From Psoroptes ovis (taxonomy: Eukaryota > Arthropoda > Arachnida > Sarcoptiformes > Psoroptidae), in assembly GCA_002943765.1 (NCBI GenBank), contig PQWQ01000004.1:4092001-4156000 (forward strand): a stretch of DNA of 64,000 nucleotides, read 5' to 3'. The notes below the pieces were generated by a model. That model worked only from the letters and a program-made list of their open reading frames with translations, was not told where the DNA came from and searched no databases. Shown here piece by piece: positions 13,224-26,761 of this stretch; the first letter of the stretch is position 1; each line of letters starts with the position of its first letter. The position numbers were made by a program, and so were the translations under genes.

Positions 13224-15096
13224 TGTTGATGTTTATTTTTCTTTACTTGGCTGCTGCAGCTTATACTTATTGCTGTTTTTATGATGATGATTATTTTTGT
13301 TTTGGTTGTTACTAGTGATATCTATCAAATCACAATTCTAAGGTGATGATTAAATATTTGTTTGATGACAAACATTGACAAAAATAACAACAATGACAAT
13401 ATTTTTCGATTGAAATGACTATGATTCAATAATGATTTGCTATTTTTTTGTGCTGACAAATTTTATTTTTTCTCATTAGTTTGTTTGTGTGAATCATGCA
13501 TCAACATTTCATTGAATGATCATTGATGATCATTTATTATTTTACGTTTATGTAGTTTTCGTTGAAAATTTTTTGTAGGTGTTTGATAGAGTGATAATGA
13601 TGATGGTGGTGGTGGCCTTTCATTCCAATGTTTGTGGTGACATTGTTTCCATAGTCGATTGTTGTGAACATCATCATAACAGGATCATCATCGTATCACT
13701 GGCAAATGAAATATTTTTTTAAAAGAAAAAAAACGGAAAAATACCATAAATGAAATTGAAAATAAAAATAAATAAATTGAAATTATTAATGATTTACATT
13801 TTTATGAAAAAAAAAACTGATAAATATGTCAAAGTAAAATTGAAAAAAAAATGAATGGATTGATCATTAGTGGATTGATAAAATGTTTCGAAAAATGGAC
13901 TTGAATTGAATTCATATTGAATTCCTATGTACTTGTATGATCATCGTATGCAAAAATTTTTTTCTCTGGTATGCAAAATTCAATGTAATGTTTACACATT
14001 CACAAAGATGGAACTAAACAAGCAGACATATTCATTTTTAAAATAATTTTAAAATAATGATAAATTGCCGTTGATAAATCACAGGTGGTAGCTTCCTATA
14101 CCTGTTGTGTTCAATGTGTAAATATATTTTTGGTGAATTTTTGTAGTTTTCACTTGTTTATACAATTCATTCAATCAATGATTTCACTTTAAACATTGCT
14201 TCGAGCTGATTTTGTGAAATTTCCTTTTGTTTTGTTGTTTCGGTAAAGAGAAAAAACAATGATGAAAATTATCAATTGTCGATTTTGATTTTTGATTTTT
14301 TTTTTCATTCAAAGGTATTGTTTTTTTTATAACAATGAAATTCAAATGCTTTCACAAATTGACAGTTTTTCATAGATTGGCATAGATTATATGTGATTAG
14401 ACAATACAAATAACAAAGTAGACAATATGACAAGCAACAGCAGCAGCAATTGCAAACATTAATCAAATTTTAAAAAATTGCTCAATTGATGATTAGAAAT
14501 GATTAGGAAAAGAAAATAGAGGGCGCAAAAATTTTGTCATCAACACATTGAACAAACACTATGATGATGATTGGTGAATGAATGGGATAATCTCTTTTGA
14601 ACAATTTTTTTTTTTGGCGCAGAAATAAATCTCCAATCGACAACAATTATAATATGATTATAATATTGAATCGATTAATTATTTTCGATTGAGGGCGGCC
14701 AACATTTTGTTTGAATGTGTAATTTAAAAATTTTTAAAAGTAAAATTTTTAACAAACAAAAATATTCAATGGATTTTGGACTCTAAGAGCAAATAATTCC
14801 ATTTTTATTATTATCATTATTATTTCAATGACATTTTAAATTTTAAATTTTTTTTTCATTATTATTATGAAATGAAAATTTTCTCTTGTCTCTCGCTCTC
14901 TCTCTCATTGTCAATCAATGTCTATTTATTATTTGCATAAAAAATATATCTGCATTGAAAATAAACTCTTTCGTTTATTCATATTTTTTTTTTTAAAACA
15001 AAAATAAATTTTAGCTGCCTTAAGTGTTCCAATTTTTTTTTTTTTTTTTTTTGTATATTCAAATTAGACATATTTAATGTGAAAAAAAAACAATAT
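13224..15096. other. Upstream region of the kinase gene, no gene seen
   Basis: Non-coding and AT-rich; it should hold the promoter and 5' UTR of the doublecortin-kinase gene read leftward. An imperfect inverted repeat ACAGGT...ACCTGT lies near 14082-14105. There is a CT-rich tract near 14882-14908 and a T-run near 15031-15052. I see no core promoter element that I could defend. Confidence 0.5.
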
Positions 15097-15175
15097 TTGA
15101 TTGTCCGATAAGTTTTTGCCGATTTTCTCATGATTGTCTACGATATAATCGGCAAAAACTTTCTGGACAACTTAA
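15097..15175. mobile_element. Palindromic mariner-type mini-element 1
   Basis: The two arms are almost perfect inverted repeats: TTGTCCGATAAGTTTTTGCC on the left and its near-complement ending GGACAACTTAA on the right. The short loop contains TCTACGATAT. There is no coding capacity. The end sequence (TTGTCC.ATAAGTT) resembles Tc1/mariner terminal repeats. The whole unit is little more than two joined ends and could fold into a hairpin of about 30 bp if transcribed. Confidence 0.75.
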
Positions 15176-15390
15176 TACATTTATGTGTGTGTTTGTGTTT
15201 GTAAAATATAAAAGTGTCTATTATTTTTTATTATTATTATTTTTTTTCTGTCTTTCTCAAAAGTCTTATTTTGTACAAAAATATATATATTTTATTATAC
15301 AATTTTGTATATTATTATTATTATTATCATTATTTATCATAATAATAACGGCAATAAAAATAAATCGAATCATTTTTTTGAATCTAAAAT

Positions 15391-15474
15391 ATCGCGTTGT
15401 CCCATAAGTTCTTGCCGATTTTCCAAATAATTTTCTACGATATAACCGGCAAGAATTTATGGGACAACCTAATA
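15391..15474. mobile_element. Palindromic mariner-type mini-element 2
   Basis: The left arm reads TTGTCCCATAAGTTCTTGCC from 15397. The right arm ends in GGGACAACCTAATA, so its outer end is TATTAGGTTGTCC. The loop shares TCTACGATATAA with element 1. This copy belongs to the 'TTGTCCCATAAGTTC' sub-type, which looks most like classical mariner ends. It lies only about 220 bp from element 1. Confidence 0.75.
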
Positions 15475-17880
15475 ATAACGTCGTCAAAATGTAGCAATAA
15501 TAATGATAATAATAATGATGATAATGGTGATAATTATCATTTTTGAATGTTTTTCTATTTTTCTATTTTTCTTTGGTTTAAAAATAGTTTTCGTGAATAT
15601 GTCGGGATGAATTGCGGAATAATGAATAAATAAATAAATAAATAAAATGGAAAATGATGAGATTGAATAAATCAAAAAAATAATAAATAAATCAAAATAC
15701 ATTTAACAAAATGTGAATAATAAGAAAACAATCGTTTTCTCTCGACACTCATTCATTTTTTTTTAAATTAATTGAATTTTTCAAATAAATATTTCTCATT
15801 TGACTTGAAAAAGATTAGTATGTGGTGTAGAAACTATTTGTCATATTTTATTAAACTTCAAAGCCTTAAAAATTGAAATAATTATTAGTATACACTGTAG
15901 TGCTTCCTAGATTTGAATGAAAATATTTTTGTTTGTTTCAATTAATTAAACTGTTTAAAATTATTCAAATTGACAGTTTTACACATAAAAAATCAAATTG
16001 ATTCGGTGATTTTCACCAAAAATTTTCAAAAATTTAAACAGCACAGAAAACGTTAGGCCACAACACATGTGAGTCACATGCCGAGACATCTTTATCACTC
16101 TTTACATACCTCATCCAATCATCATCACACATCATCCAATTACACACAGCATATTTACAATCAAATATTTCTTTGATTAATCATCATATTTTGACTCTTA
16201 GTCCATTTCAAATCTTTCCATTTTTTTTTCTCTCACAATTTTTCTCGTGATATATCCGAATCAATGTTATCACATTTTTTTTCTGTTCTCAAAGGTCTAT
16301 TTTGTCATAAAAAACAAAATTGACAACTACAACATACAAAAAAACAAAATGATCAAAAACATTTTCAAATTATTATTATCACATCAAGCGAAACGAAACG
16401 AAACGAAACGATAATAATAATAATCATTATAATAATAAATGAATTGTAAAATTGATGTTAAATTCATGTTTGTTTGTGTTTGCACACACATTCATTCATA
16501 TATACCTGGTATTTTTACCAAGCAATGTATATTATGATCATTTTTTGTTACCTGTATCAATTTTTGTCTCTCTTTCTCGGTTTATTCAATGAAAAAAAAA
16601 TAAAAATGAATGAATTATACTGGTTGCAGTCAGTCAATATGAAATGAAATAAACATAGAAAATAATTGGAAAATTTAATAATTTTCACTGGCAAATACAT
16701 ACATTCGTCTATTTTCAGTAGGTACACACACACATATATATACAAATTATATTTTACAAATTATATTTACTACCTAGACAATATGATTAGAATAGAAATA
16801 ATAGAAATAATAATAATAATGAATGACAGCAAAATGTGTAATTTGATGAAAGAAATTTTTTCTTTTTTTTTCGTTGTCGAAGTAGAAAATGATGAATCTT
16901 TAAAAATTTTCATTCAGCTTCAAATCATTCATTTTCAATTGTGATTTACTTGATTATCATTAATGTGGACTTTTTTTAATAAATCTAGGAAAAAAAACCT
17001 AGGAAATATGTATTAAACACACACAAATACATTGTCAAAATTTCAAATTTTTAATGGAAAAAAATAATAATCAAAAATATCAATAAAGACTATGATGATG
17101 ATGATGATAATAATAATAATAATGATGGTTATGTAACGACGACGACAACAATGATGATGATGATAATAATGAAGATATTATTATTATTATTATCATCATC
17201 ATAAATGTTATCAGTCACTAGTATTATTATTCATTATTTTTTTTAGTAAGTATCACATATCTTGATCATACATACACATAGACACACACGAATATAACGA
17301 ATGAATGAAATGAAATTTTTAAAAAAATGACAAGGGCGATGTCCTCAAAATGTGTGATACATACATACATTACATACATCGAATCAGTGAATAATACTTT
17401 GTTTATTTATTTATTTGTTTTGTTTTTGTTGCTTCTGTTTTGGACAAAAAAAAATTATAAAAATAATGAAATAAATAATAATAAAAATAATGAAATAACC
17501 CCAAATACAAACATATATATCATTAAACAAATTATTATTATTATTATTTTTACCAATACACAATTTAACACTATCTCATTCATTCCATTCATTTATTCGT
17601 GATCAAATTCTTATATTTTTTTTTGTTTGTTTGTTATCTTTGTATCTATCTTTGTGTGTGTGTGTTTGTTGTCTGTATATAAATAAATATTATCATTTTT
17701 AATAATAATAATAAAAATAGTAATAGTAATAGTCACTATTATCATTATTAATATTACTATTATCATCATCATCATCATTCATTCATTCACTGAACATCTT
17801 TTTTTTAATCTTTTTGTGATGCATTTAGGAAATTCATCAGCGTATATATAGGAATTCTTCCAAAAAAAATATATAAAATA
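15475..17880. other. Non-coding stretch, no gene seen
   Basis: AT-rich sequence with AAT/ATT and ATG/CAT microsatellites (for example 17095-17210), a GAAAC tandem tract at 16390-16410 and TATC/CATA runs. Open frames are under 95 codons and lack motifs on both strands. Confidence 0.5.
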
Positions 17881-17964
17881 TATTAGATTGTCCGATAAGT
17901 TTTTGCCGATTTTCTCATTATTCTCTACGATATAATCGGCAAAAACTTTTCGGACAATCTAATA
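17881..17964. mobile_element. Palindromic mariner-type mini-element 3 (best preserved)
   Basis: It is a near-perfect palindrome that begins TATTAGATTGTCCGATAAG and ends with the matching complement CGGACAATCTAATA. The outer TA on each side fits the TA target duplication of Tc1/mariner transposition. The loop carries TCTACGATATAA, like elements 1 and 2. Its arms are cleaner than those of the other copies, so it is either the youngest or the best template. Confidence 0.8.
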
Positions 17965-20900
17965 TTTTTCATCAGCAAAGATAATACAATACCATAAGGC
18001 TACATGGCCAATTGAATTCAAAAAAAAACTTTCAATAAAATGAAATTGAATTAAGCAATTTCATTCCATTTCATTTTTACTGCATTTGCATTTTAGCTCA
18101 ATCCATCTATATATAAATGTTTTTATAAATGATTTTATCTCAATTTTTTACTTTGAATTCCGATTCAGCAAAAATTTTTTTTTAATATATGTCTATCTAT
18201 CTATCTATGGCTAAATATATATATTTGAATTCATAATGACACACACAGATGATGATGTTGATGAATTTTCTGAAAAATGAATAAGGCCCACTTTGAATAC
18301 TTGGAAATGATTTACTTTTTGGGGGATTTTTTTTTTAAACACGTTTATTTATTACATAATTCAATAAATTGAAATATTAATTGAAATCAATTTTTTTTCA
18401 TATCTAAAACGATTATCATTGAAATAATAATAATTATTAATATTTATTGATTTCAAATTTTATCATTTCAAAATTAATTCAATTTGTTTTTTTATCTTTT
18501 TTTTTCGATTAATTAATTCAATTTGATTCAAAATGTATGGCATACAATCATTTTAACTACCGCATGATTGACTACTATTTGGGATAATATCATGATTTGA
18601 TTTGTAATTTTTTTTTCTTTCGATTAAATTTGTTTTTTTTTCGATTAGCATTCATTGAACCGAATCATTTTGTCAATTATTATCATTTTTATTTTATTTT
18701 ATTTCATTTTTTTTCCGATCATTGATATCTAAAGACACAATTAGTCAGGCAAAAGCAAACGAATTCAGATCAAAAGCATGAAATATTTCATAAAATATGT
18801 TTCATGAAATGTTTAAGGTTCAAACATTTTAAAAATTAAAATATATTTTTTTTTTCATTTCACATTTCACATTTCATTTCATTCGAAATCAATAAATGAT
18901 TAAATGTCTACAATGACAAATGAATGAATAAAAATAATCATTTGTTTCATTGAGATTCATTAATTTGAACTTAGAGAAACTTATGTCTATTAAAGCTATT
19001 GGAAAATGATTTTGAAGAAAAAGAAAAACAAGGAAATCAAAGGTGAAATTTTAAAATTTTGAATTTTAGAAAAATCAAAAAAAAATGTATTAATGAATTG
19101 GATTGATTACAATCATTTCAAAAGGAAAAACTTATGATAATAATAATAAGAGCTGAAAGGATTGTGTTTATTGTTTTGCATTGAATCTGTACAGATTGAC
19201 ATTAATGGAAATTTTGAAAAAAAAATATATTTATTCAAAACAACAAAAATTTGACTCACCAAATCAATTTTAATTATGAAAATTTTCAATTTTTTGTTGT
19301 TGAACAAATTTTTTAAAATTGAAACACAGATAAACACATACACAGTCAAAGACAAAATTATTGTTTTTTTTCTTTGGAAAAAATTTTATAATTTATTCAA
19401 GAAAAAAACATTCACAAGTAATGGTGTATTTCGATTGCAAAGATGCTTGTAGAATGATGAATTCGTTCATCATTTTGCCATTCAATTTACATTTACAACA
19501 AAATTTTACAATTTTTCACAATTCAACCATATATTTTAACGAAACAAACACCACCACTGATGGATAAACGCATCTTTCACTTGTGTTTTTATTATTATTG
19601 TCTATGACTAAAAACGAACATCTTTGCAGCTTTTTTTTTTGCTTTTCTCAAAACAATTTCTTCAATTTCTTTGATTTTTATTTTTATTTTCTTCACTTGG
19701 TTAATACAAGAAGAAAATTTACTCTCAAATATTTTGCAGCAATTTTCTTTGAGAAAATTTTTTTTTGAATCGAAGCAAATAAAATAAAGAAGAAGAAGAA
19801 GAAGAGAAAAATTGAAAAGTGAACTTCTATGCAATATATATCTCTAAACATCAAAAGAAATATAATAATGCTATATACACATTGAATATATATATATAGT
19901 TGGAAAATTTTCATTCAATGATTGCGTGTTATTTATGATTGGAATTGAATTTAATCATTTGTATAATATATATGACTGAAGAATATAAATATACTGTATT
20001 TGTCTGAATATTTTTTTTTCGGATGCTTGTTTTAGCTAATTGAAAAATTTATTGAAAAAATAATAATTTTCAAAATTAATATTTACATTCAAAATAATAA
20101 TAAAAAAAATACATGATGATTGGTACTCTTCAAGATGTACACCTTATTTCCAATATGAATGAATATATGTGAAAAAGAAAAAAAAAATTCATTCGATTCA
20201 ATTCAATTACATTACATTATTTCGCATAACGAATCAAATAAAACCATCAAATGCATATGTATACAAAGTAGAGAAAAACTTCAGCCAAAAAACATCTTAG
20301 GAAAATAATAATCAATACTAAAATAATTATTGCAACAAACAACAACAATTTTTTTGTTGGTCAAATGATTCAAAATGATGCTAATAATGATAATAATTAT
20401 TAACATCATCATAATTTCTATTTCTCCTTTATTGTTTCCAGCAATTTTCACAACCAAACTCTATTCGGGGGTAATACAAGTTATTTCTTGGAAAAAAAAT
20501 GTTTGCCTCATGCAACAATTTAAATGGCAACAACAAATACAAATACATTTATAATTGAAATTTTTGTATACAAGAAACAAAAACTCCTTTACCTTTTTTC
20601 AAAGGTGAATTTCTAACGTCTGAAAATCACATGCAAAATTAATAAACATTTCACAATTTATAACTCATCGTATGGTATTTGTTTGATTGATTGATGGTAG
20701 ATTGATTGATTAGAATAATAATAATAATAATTTCAATTCTTTGATTCAAACATTCACAAATATCATTTTCATTTGAATTATTAATTAATTACTTGGAACA
20801 AATGATTCTTTTTGTTTTTGAGCAATTTTTTTTTTTTTTGATTTATTCAAATGTTCAAATATTCAAATATTCATTTCATTTTGGCAACAATGTTTTTTTT

Positions 20901-21802
20901 TGCAAAAAGTGGCAAATTATTATCATAATTGGTATGGATGTAATTAATGAATGAATCAAATGATGGATGGTTGGAAACAAAACAAATTAAAAATTATATG
21001 TTGTTTTTACTTTGTTATTTTACGATTTTTTTTTTGATTTGATTTGATATATTTCATGGTCATATTCGTAGGAAAAAATTTTTGAAAATTTTACATTTAT
21101 TTTATTATTAATTTTTTCAATTTCTGAAATTTTTTATTTTTTAGTTGTTGGATTGTTTGTATCAACAACAAGCTAAAACAAACTGACAGACAGACAAACA
21201 AATGAAATCAATAATTATTACACTTGAGAATGAAATTTTTTTTTTTTTTTTTTTTTTGATAAAATTCAATGAAACCAAAATAATCTTTGATTAATTTCAT
21301 TTGAAGAAAAAAAAAACGGATTAAATATTAAGGATATTTTGTTGTTTTTCCTTATTTTTTTTTTAATTGTTGTAGAATTTGTAGCAATTTGAAAAGGGAA
21401 CAAACAAAACAAAAACAAATGCTAATGAACTTTGGCTGTTTGTTTGATGATTATTTTTTCTTCTAATTAAATGAAAAAAAATTAACCATAGTGACTGCAC
21501 ACATACACACACACACAGAGAGCTATTATTATCATTATGATGATTGAAATAATCAAAATGTAACGAGATAACAAAAATAAACAAAACTTTTGGAAAAAAA
21601 AGAAAAAAAAATGTAAATAAACAAGCCTTAAAGAAAAATTTAAAAAACCAAACGCTACAGCCATCTGTTTACGTGATATCAAAAGTTTTTTCGTTTACAA
21701 AGTTTATGAATAGACTTTTGCTTTGTTTGTTTACATTTTGTAGAAAAAGTAGTAGCATATTCGAAAGAACAAATCAAAGAAAATAAATAAATAAATTTTT
21801 AT
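17965..21802. other. Non-coding stretch, no gene seen
   Basis: AT-rich with homopolymer T-runs (for example 21238-21257), ATG/CAT runs and short CA/GT tracts. I found no frame with a recognisable domain. The longest open frames are around 80 codons and are dominated by Phe, Ile, Lys and Asn, as expected of random AT-rich DNA. Confidence 0.5.
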
Positions 21803-21970
21803 TTGCCGACCAACAAACGTAGAAGCACTAAAATTAGAAAGAAAATTTTTGAAAAAAATGTAAACAAAAAATTTAATATGCTTTCACATGTACCACTACC
21901 ATTTGAATTAAATTTTGAAATTCCTATAATAAATGAGGGTGAGGAGCAACAGCAAAGAGCATCGAGACAG
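21803..21970 (+). CDS. Possible orphan 5' exon
   Basis: The open frame from 21803 runs 56 codons in phase 0 to a perfect consensus donor (CAG then GTAAGT at 21971-21976). An inner ATG at 21880 would give MLSHVPLPFELNFEIPII, followed by an acidic, Gln-rich end. Base composition here is more codon-like than in the surroundings. I could not find a matching downstream exon. The next gene on this strand (26762) has an in-frame stop just upstream of its ATG, so this exon could only be an alternative 5' exon, or it may be spurious. Confidence 0.2.
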
Positions 21971-23733
21971 GTAAGTAAATTAATGATGGAAATACCTTAG
22001 AAATACATTTTGTTTATACCTTCAATCAAAGCGGATCTAATGATTTTCAATGGATTATTTTCTACTTACTTTTTATCATGTAATGAAGCGCAAATGAATT
22101 CGAAACAAAAACCAAAAAACGTCGCAATCAATAATTAAATATTGAATTATCTGATTGAAACAACGAAAAATTTCGATGAAATATATCACCGAATCTGCCT
22201 TAACATTCATGTTTGATTAACTACCAAATCGATCAATGATATTGGCCACATTATTCTTCGAAAAACAATGATCATTTAGAAAATGATTGAAAGAATAATT
22301 GAAAAATAAATTTATCCACGAATTCCATGTAAGTTTTGTTGTTTTTATTGAAAATAATTAAAATTTGAACTGAAAATTCTTGAAATGAATTATCAAAGAA
22401 ATCTCTATTTTTTTACAATTAAAATAAATGATTTTTTTCTAAAAAAAACAATTTTTCTAAATTGATGATTGATATCTTCAGATTGATATGATATTCACAA
22501 AGATACCAGCGAAAAAATGATGATAATTTTATGTCATTTAAAATTTTTTTGATAAAAAAAACTGATGAACTTGTTTTTCATATTTTTTTTTCTTAAATGG
22601 CTGACCATACATGATCAAGTCAAGTGAATGTTAATGTCAAAGATGGAAAAATGAAAAATTCAAGATTTCGATCAATTTCAGAGCGTTTTGAAAGTTGAAG
22701 ACTCAAAAATTCATTATTTTTTCGGTAAACATTTACCCACACTCATGAACTTATAATGTTTTAGTTAAGTCATAATCAATTTATGTATATTTGACCATTA
22801 GGCAGCGAATTGAATAAAATTAAAACAGAATATAATCAAAGAGCAACAAAGAAACGAAGGTCCTTGTTCGTCCTATTTTTGTCATTTAAATCCTGTTGAC
22901 ATATGAATAGCGAAAATAATATGAATTATGCAATTTTAATATCCATATTTTTGCATTATTTTCTCTTCCAAGCAGACAAAATAATCAATTGATCGAATTG
23001 ATTCGATTGAAATTTGCATCAATTCTCATTCACGTTTCTTCAATTTTTCCAAGTGCATTTATTTACATTTATTATAATAATATTCGACTAAAAAACTATT
23101 TGAAAACTATTTGATTTGTGATATTCTTTTTTGATAATTTGTGAATATTTTCTGCTGCAAAAAAATCACAAGGAATTCAAAAAATTTGAATTCGAGATTC
23201 GACTGAAAAATGAAAAGAGAAATTCCATAACATTTACATGTAAGTACTCGGAGTCAAATCAATTATTCAATCCTTTGATCATTTCCATTATTCAATTTTG
23301 ATCGAAATTTATTAATTCTCATTCAGTCCATTTATTGTATTTTCAATTTTCATTTTTTTTTCTTGAATATTTGAACATTTGTCTTAATGATTTTTTGATT
23401 GAATAAATAACAATAATTCATGTATTCAATGTCATATTAATTTCAAGAAAAAATAAAAACAAAAAAAAAATTGACAGATGAATTGAATTAAATTTTGAAT
23501 ACCGGTTATTTATTATACATTTGTCATTCTGTCAAATTCAATCATTTCAATTTGATTGTTCATTTTTTTTTTGTTGTTGATGTAAAAATGTTTGTGATGA
23601 TTTATCATTTTTCATTATTATTATTACTATTCATCAAATTATATTCTCGTCATTTCACACAAAAAAAACATTTTGCATAATGAATGTGTCATTCACTCAA
23701 TAAACTCAATAAGTTACCGATTTACACACAATT

Positions 23734-23773
<40 letters not shown>

Positions 23774-26761
23774 TAACACACAGGCAAAGTTTTTGGCAAA
23801 AAATTATTTACCCTCCGAATTATTTGTTACAGATGACAAGCGACAAACAAACAAACAAAAAACATTAATTCAACCGACCATAACGAAGATGAAGTTGAAA
23901 TGAACTTGAATTTTGATCAAAATGTTATTGTCATTTATTTTCTATTGTCAAAAAAAAGTAGTCAAAGAAATATATATATTTATATTTAATTTGATAGATA
24001 TTCATGAATAAGAAGAATCAATTTCCTTTCATGAAGCTTCAATATATGATGATGATGATGATCATGATAATGTTTTATTGAAATTACAAATACAACAAAA
24101 ACCAATAAATGAAGAAAACTTTTTTTATGTTCATTTTGGGTTATACAAATAATGAATCATTTTTTTTTTTTTTTTTTTTTTTTTGAAATGAAATTCTCAT
24201 TCATTTGTTAAATATATATATCCACATAGTAAACAACAGTATGAATATAAATAAATAAATGATGGATACAAATGAAATATATGTGTTTATGAATTCATAT
24301 CAAAAAAAGGAATAAAAGAGGAAAGATATTATAATAATAAAAAATTTATATGCACACATATATTTCAAACACCCACATTGAATTATTAATGAATAATAAT
24401 TGTTTTTTTTTACAATGCAATAAAATGAAATAAATGAAATGAAATGAAAAACAAAACGAAAAAATTCCAACACCCAAACACACACAATTAGGATTTCATC
24501 ATCATCAGTTGGAATTTTTTTACATTTTATATTTGTGTTTGTTCACTGATTCAATTTCACTGCTAAACAGTCATAGTCAATAGTGTAAATTGATTATTGA
24601 ATGACCATCAAAGTGAAATAAAAAAACTGAAATGAACAATTGTGAGCATTTATTTCAATGTTTGATTTTGAACTAATTCACTGTTTTTGTTTTTAAAAAT
24701 TAATCATATTAAAAAAATTTTGAATAATTATTAATATTCAAATCAATGCAATTAGCATTTCAAATCTATTATAACTCAAAATATAAATGAATAATGCCAA
24801 TGAATGACGTGTTTTAGACATGTGTGAATTGAACAAATCGAAAAAAAAAAAATTCTTATCACATAACTATTTCGCTTTCAATTATTATCAAACGTCAAAA
24901 TGAATAATAATAATCAATATTTCTGATTTCAAATGACATTGATTTCAAAATGTAAATCAATCAATCAAGCAAGCAATCGATCGATCTGAAAGAATATTAG
25001 AAAGCAACCAAAAAAAAAAAAAAAAATTGAAATGTATTTGAATTGATTTTTGAATAAAAATTTGAATTGTTTTCCCTAACATCATTCGTTGAATGATAAT
25101 TCAATGTGAATATCATTTGCCAACAGCAAATTTAAACAACAATCAACGAGATTCCATACAAGGTAAATTTTTGCCTTATGCATTTATGCCATTTATTCAT
25201 TCCTTATTAATTCCTTTTTTCTATTTCTCAGGTAAATAGAAAAACAAAACAAAAAAATGTTGAATATTTTTTTTTATGTGTTTACTTGAATATATGAATG
25301 TTCAACTTGTTGTTGTTGTTGTTTACTTGCTTTATTTGTTGTTGTTGTTGTTGTTCAATGTTCATTATTTGTTGTTGTTGTTGTATATGAGTTTTAAACA
25401 TTTTGAACATTTATATATATTTTGCTTCAAAGATATAATAATAATATATATTCATTGATTATTATTATCATTTATTTCTTTGTCGTTTGTTTGTATATAA
25501 TGATAATAATTGATTGAAAAGAGAAATTTTGAAAAAAAATGATTTTTATCATTGAAATATATTGATGATTATTATTATTATACTAAAGTGAAAGATAATA
25601 TAAGCAATCATAATTGTAAGCAATAGCATCATTCTTAATTATAATAATAATAATAGTCATATTGACATTATTTACATTTATTCATTTATATATATTCATT
25701 TTATGAATATGTGTGTGTGTTTCACTCATTTATTTACACTTTTTAACTATTTTTACAGTTATGAATTTTTTTTTCTTATCAACAGATTTTCAATCAAATC
25801 AATTTTTATATGTGAATGCAAAAATAATCAACATTAGTGCCTTTATTCTCCATGGTCAATGGTCAATTTGAACATTCCACTCATCAATCAATCAATAAAT
25901 TTTTATTCCATCAATATATTCCACCAGAATTTTGTGAAATGAATCAAAAATATATCAAAGGTTTTTTTTCAAATTAATTAATTTCACTTATGATAATTGA
26001 ATTTTTCTTAATTTAGATTTTTTTTCCTGTTTTATCATTGTAGCATTGTTCAAATATCGATGCAACAATAGCATTCCATTGAAATAATCATCAAATAATC
26101 AAATCAAAAAAAAATAATAAAATAAAATAAAATAATAAAACCGTAGTAACCAATGTGAAATAATCAAATATATTATATATTGATATTTATAAAAAATAAA
26201 ATAATATAAATCAAGCAACAAGTGCCTTTATATATTTATCAAACTTGATTTTTTTTCATTATTATTTTGGCATTTATTTCATTACCAACAGCAACAAACA
26301 ACAAAAAAAATTATTAAAACAAATATTTCAAAATCAATGATAATTAAGGCTTTGATATTGGAAAAAAAATCACTCTTAATCAGCAATACGTGTCAGCATT
26401 TTTTTAATATTTCATTTTGTAACAACGAAAATAAAAATCGTTTGAATTGATTAGATAAAACAACTCGTAAGCCTCCATATTCTTGATATCAATAGGTGAT
26501 TTATTATCATCATTTTTATTCATCAAAGAAATAATAATTTAAAAATTGCAAAAGTATTATTTATGGGCGAAAATTAATGTGCATTTATTTTTTCTGAAAT
26601 CTACTTTAAAAAATATTGAACAATATAAAGAGAAAAATATTATTTTTTGTTATTAACATTCATTTATTAATACAATTACATTGAAAATTATTGTTGTTTC
26701 AAGATAAAGTTATCAAAATTTTTGACAAAATAAACATAAGAAAAGAAACAAGAAAAAGATT
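21971..26761. other. Non-coding stretch upstream of the SH3 gene
   Basis: AT-rich sequence with a GA tract, TTG/GTT microsatellites (about 25307-25384), T-runs (for example 24159-24184) and A-runs. The last few hundred bases should be the 5' UTR or promoter of the SH3 adaptor gene. An in-frame TGA at 26723-26725 bounds its coding start. No other domain or RNA gene seen. Confidence 0.5.
23735..23771. repeat. (GA)n microsatellite
   Basis: An uninterrupted GA dinucleotide run of about 37 bases. It is the longest perfect dinucleotide repeat I noticed in the window. Confidence 0.95.
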
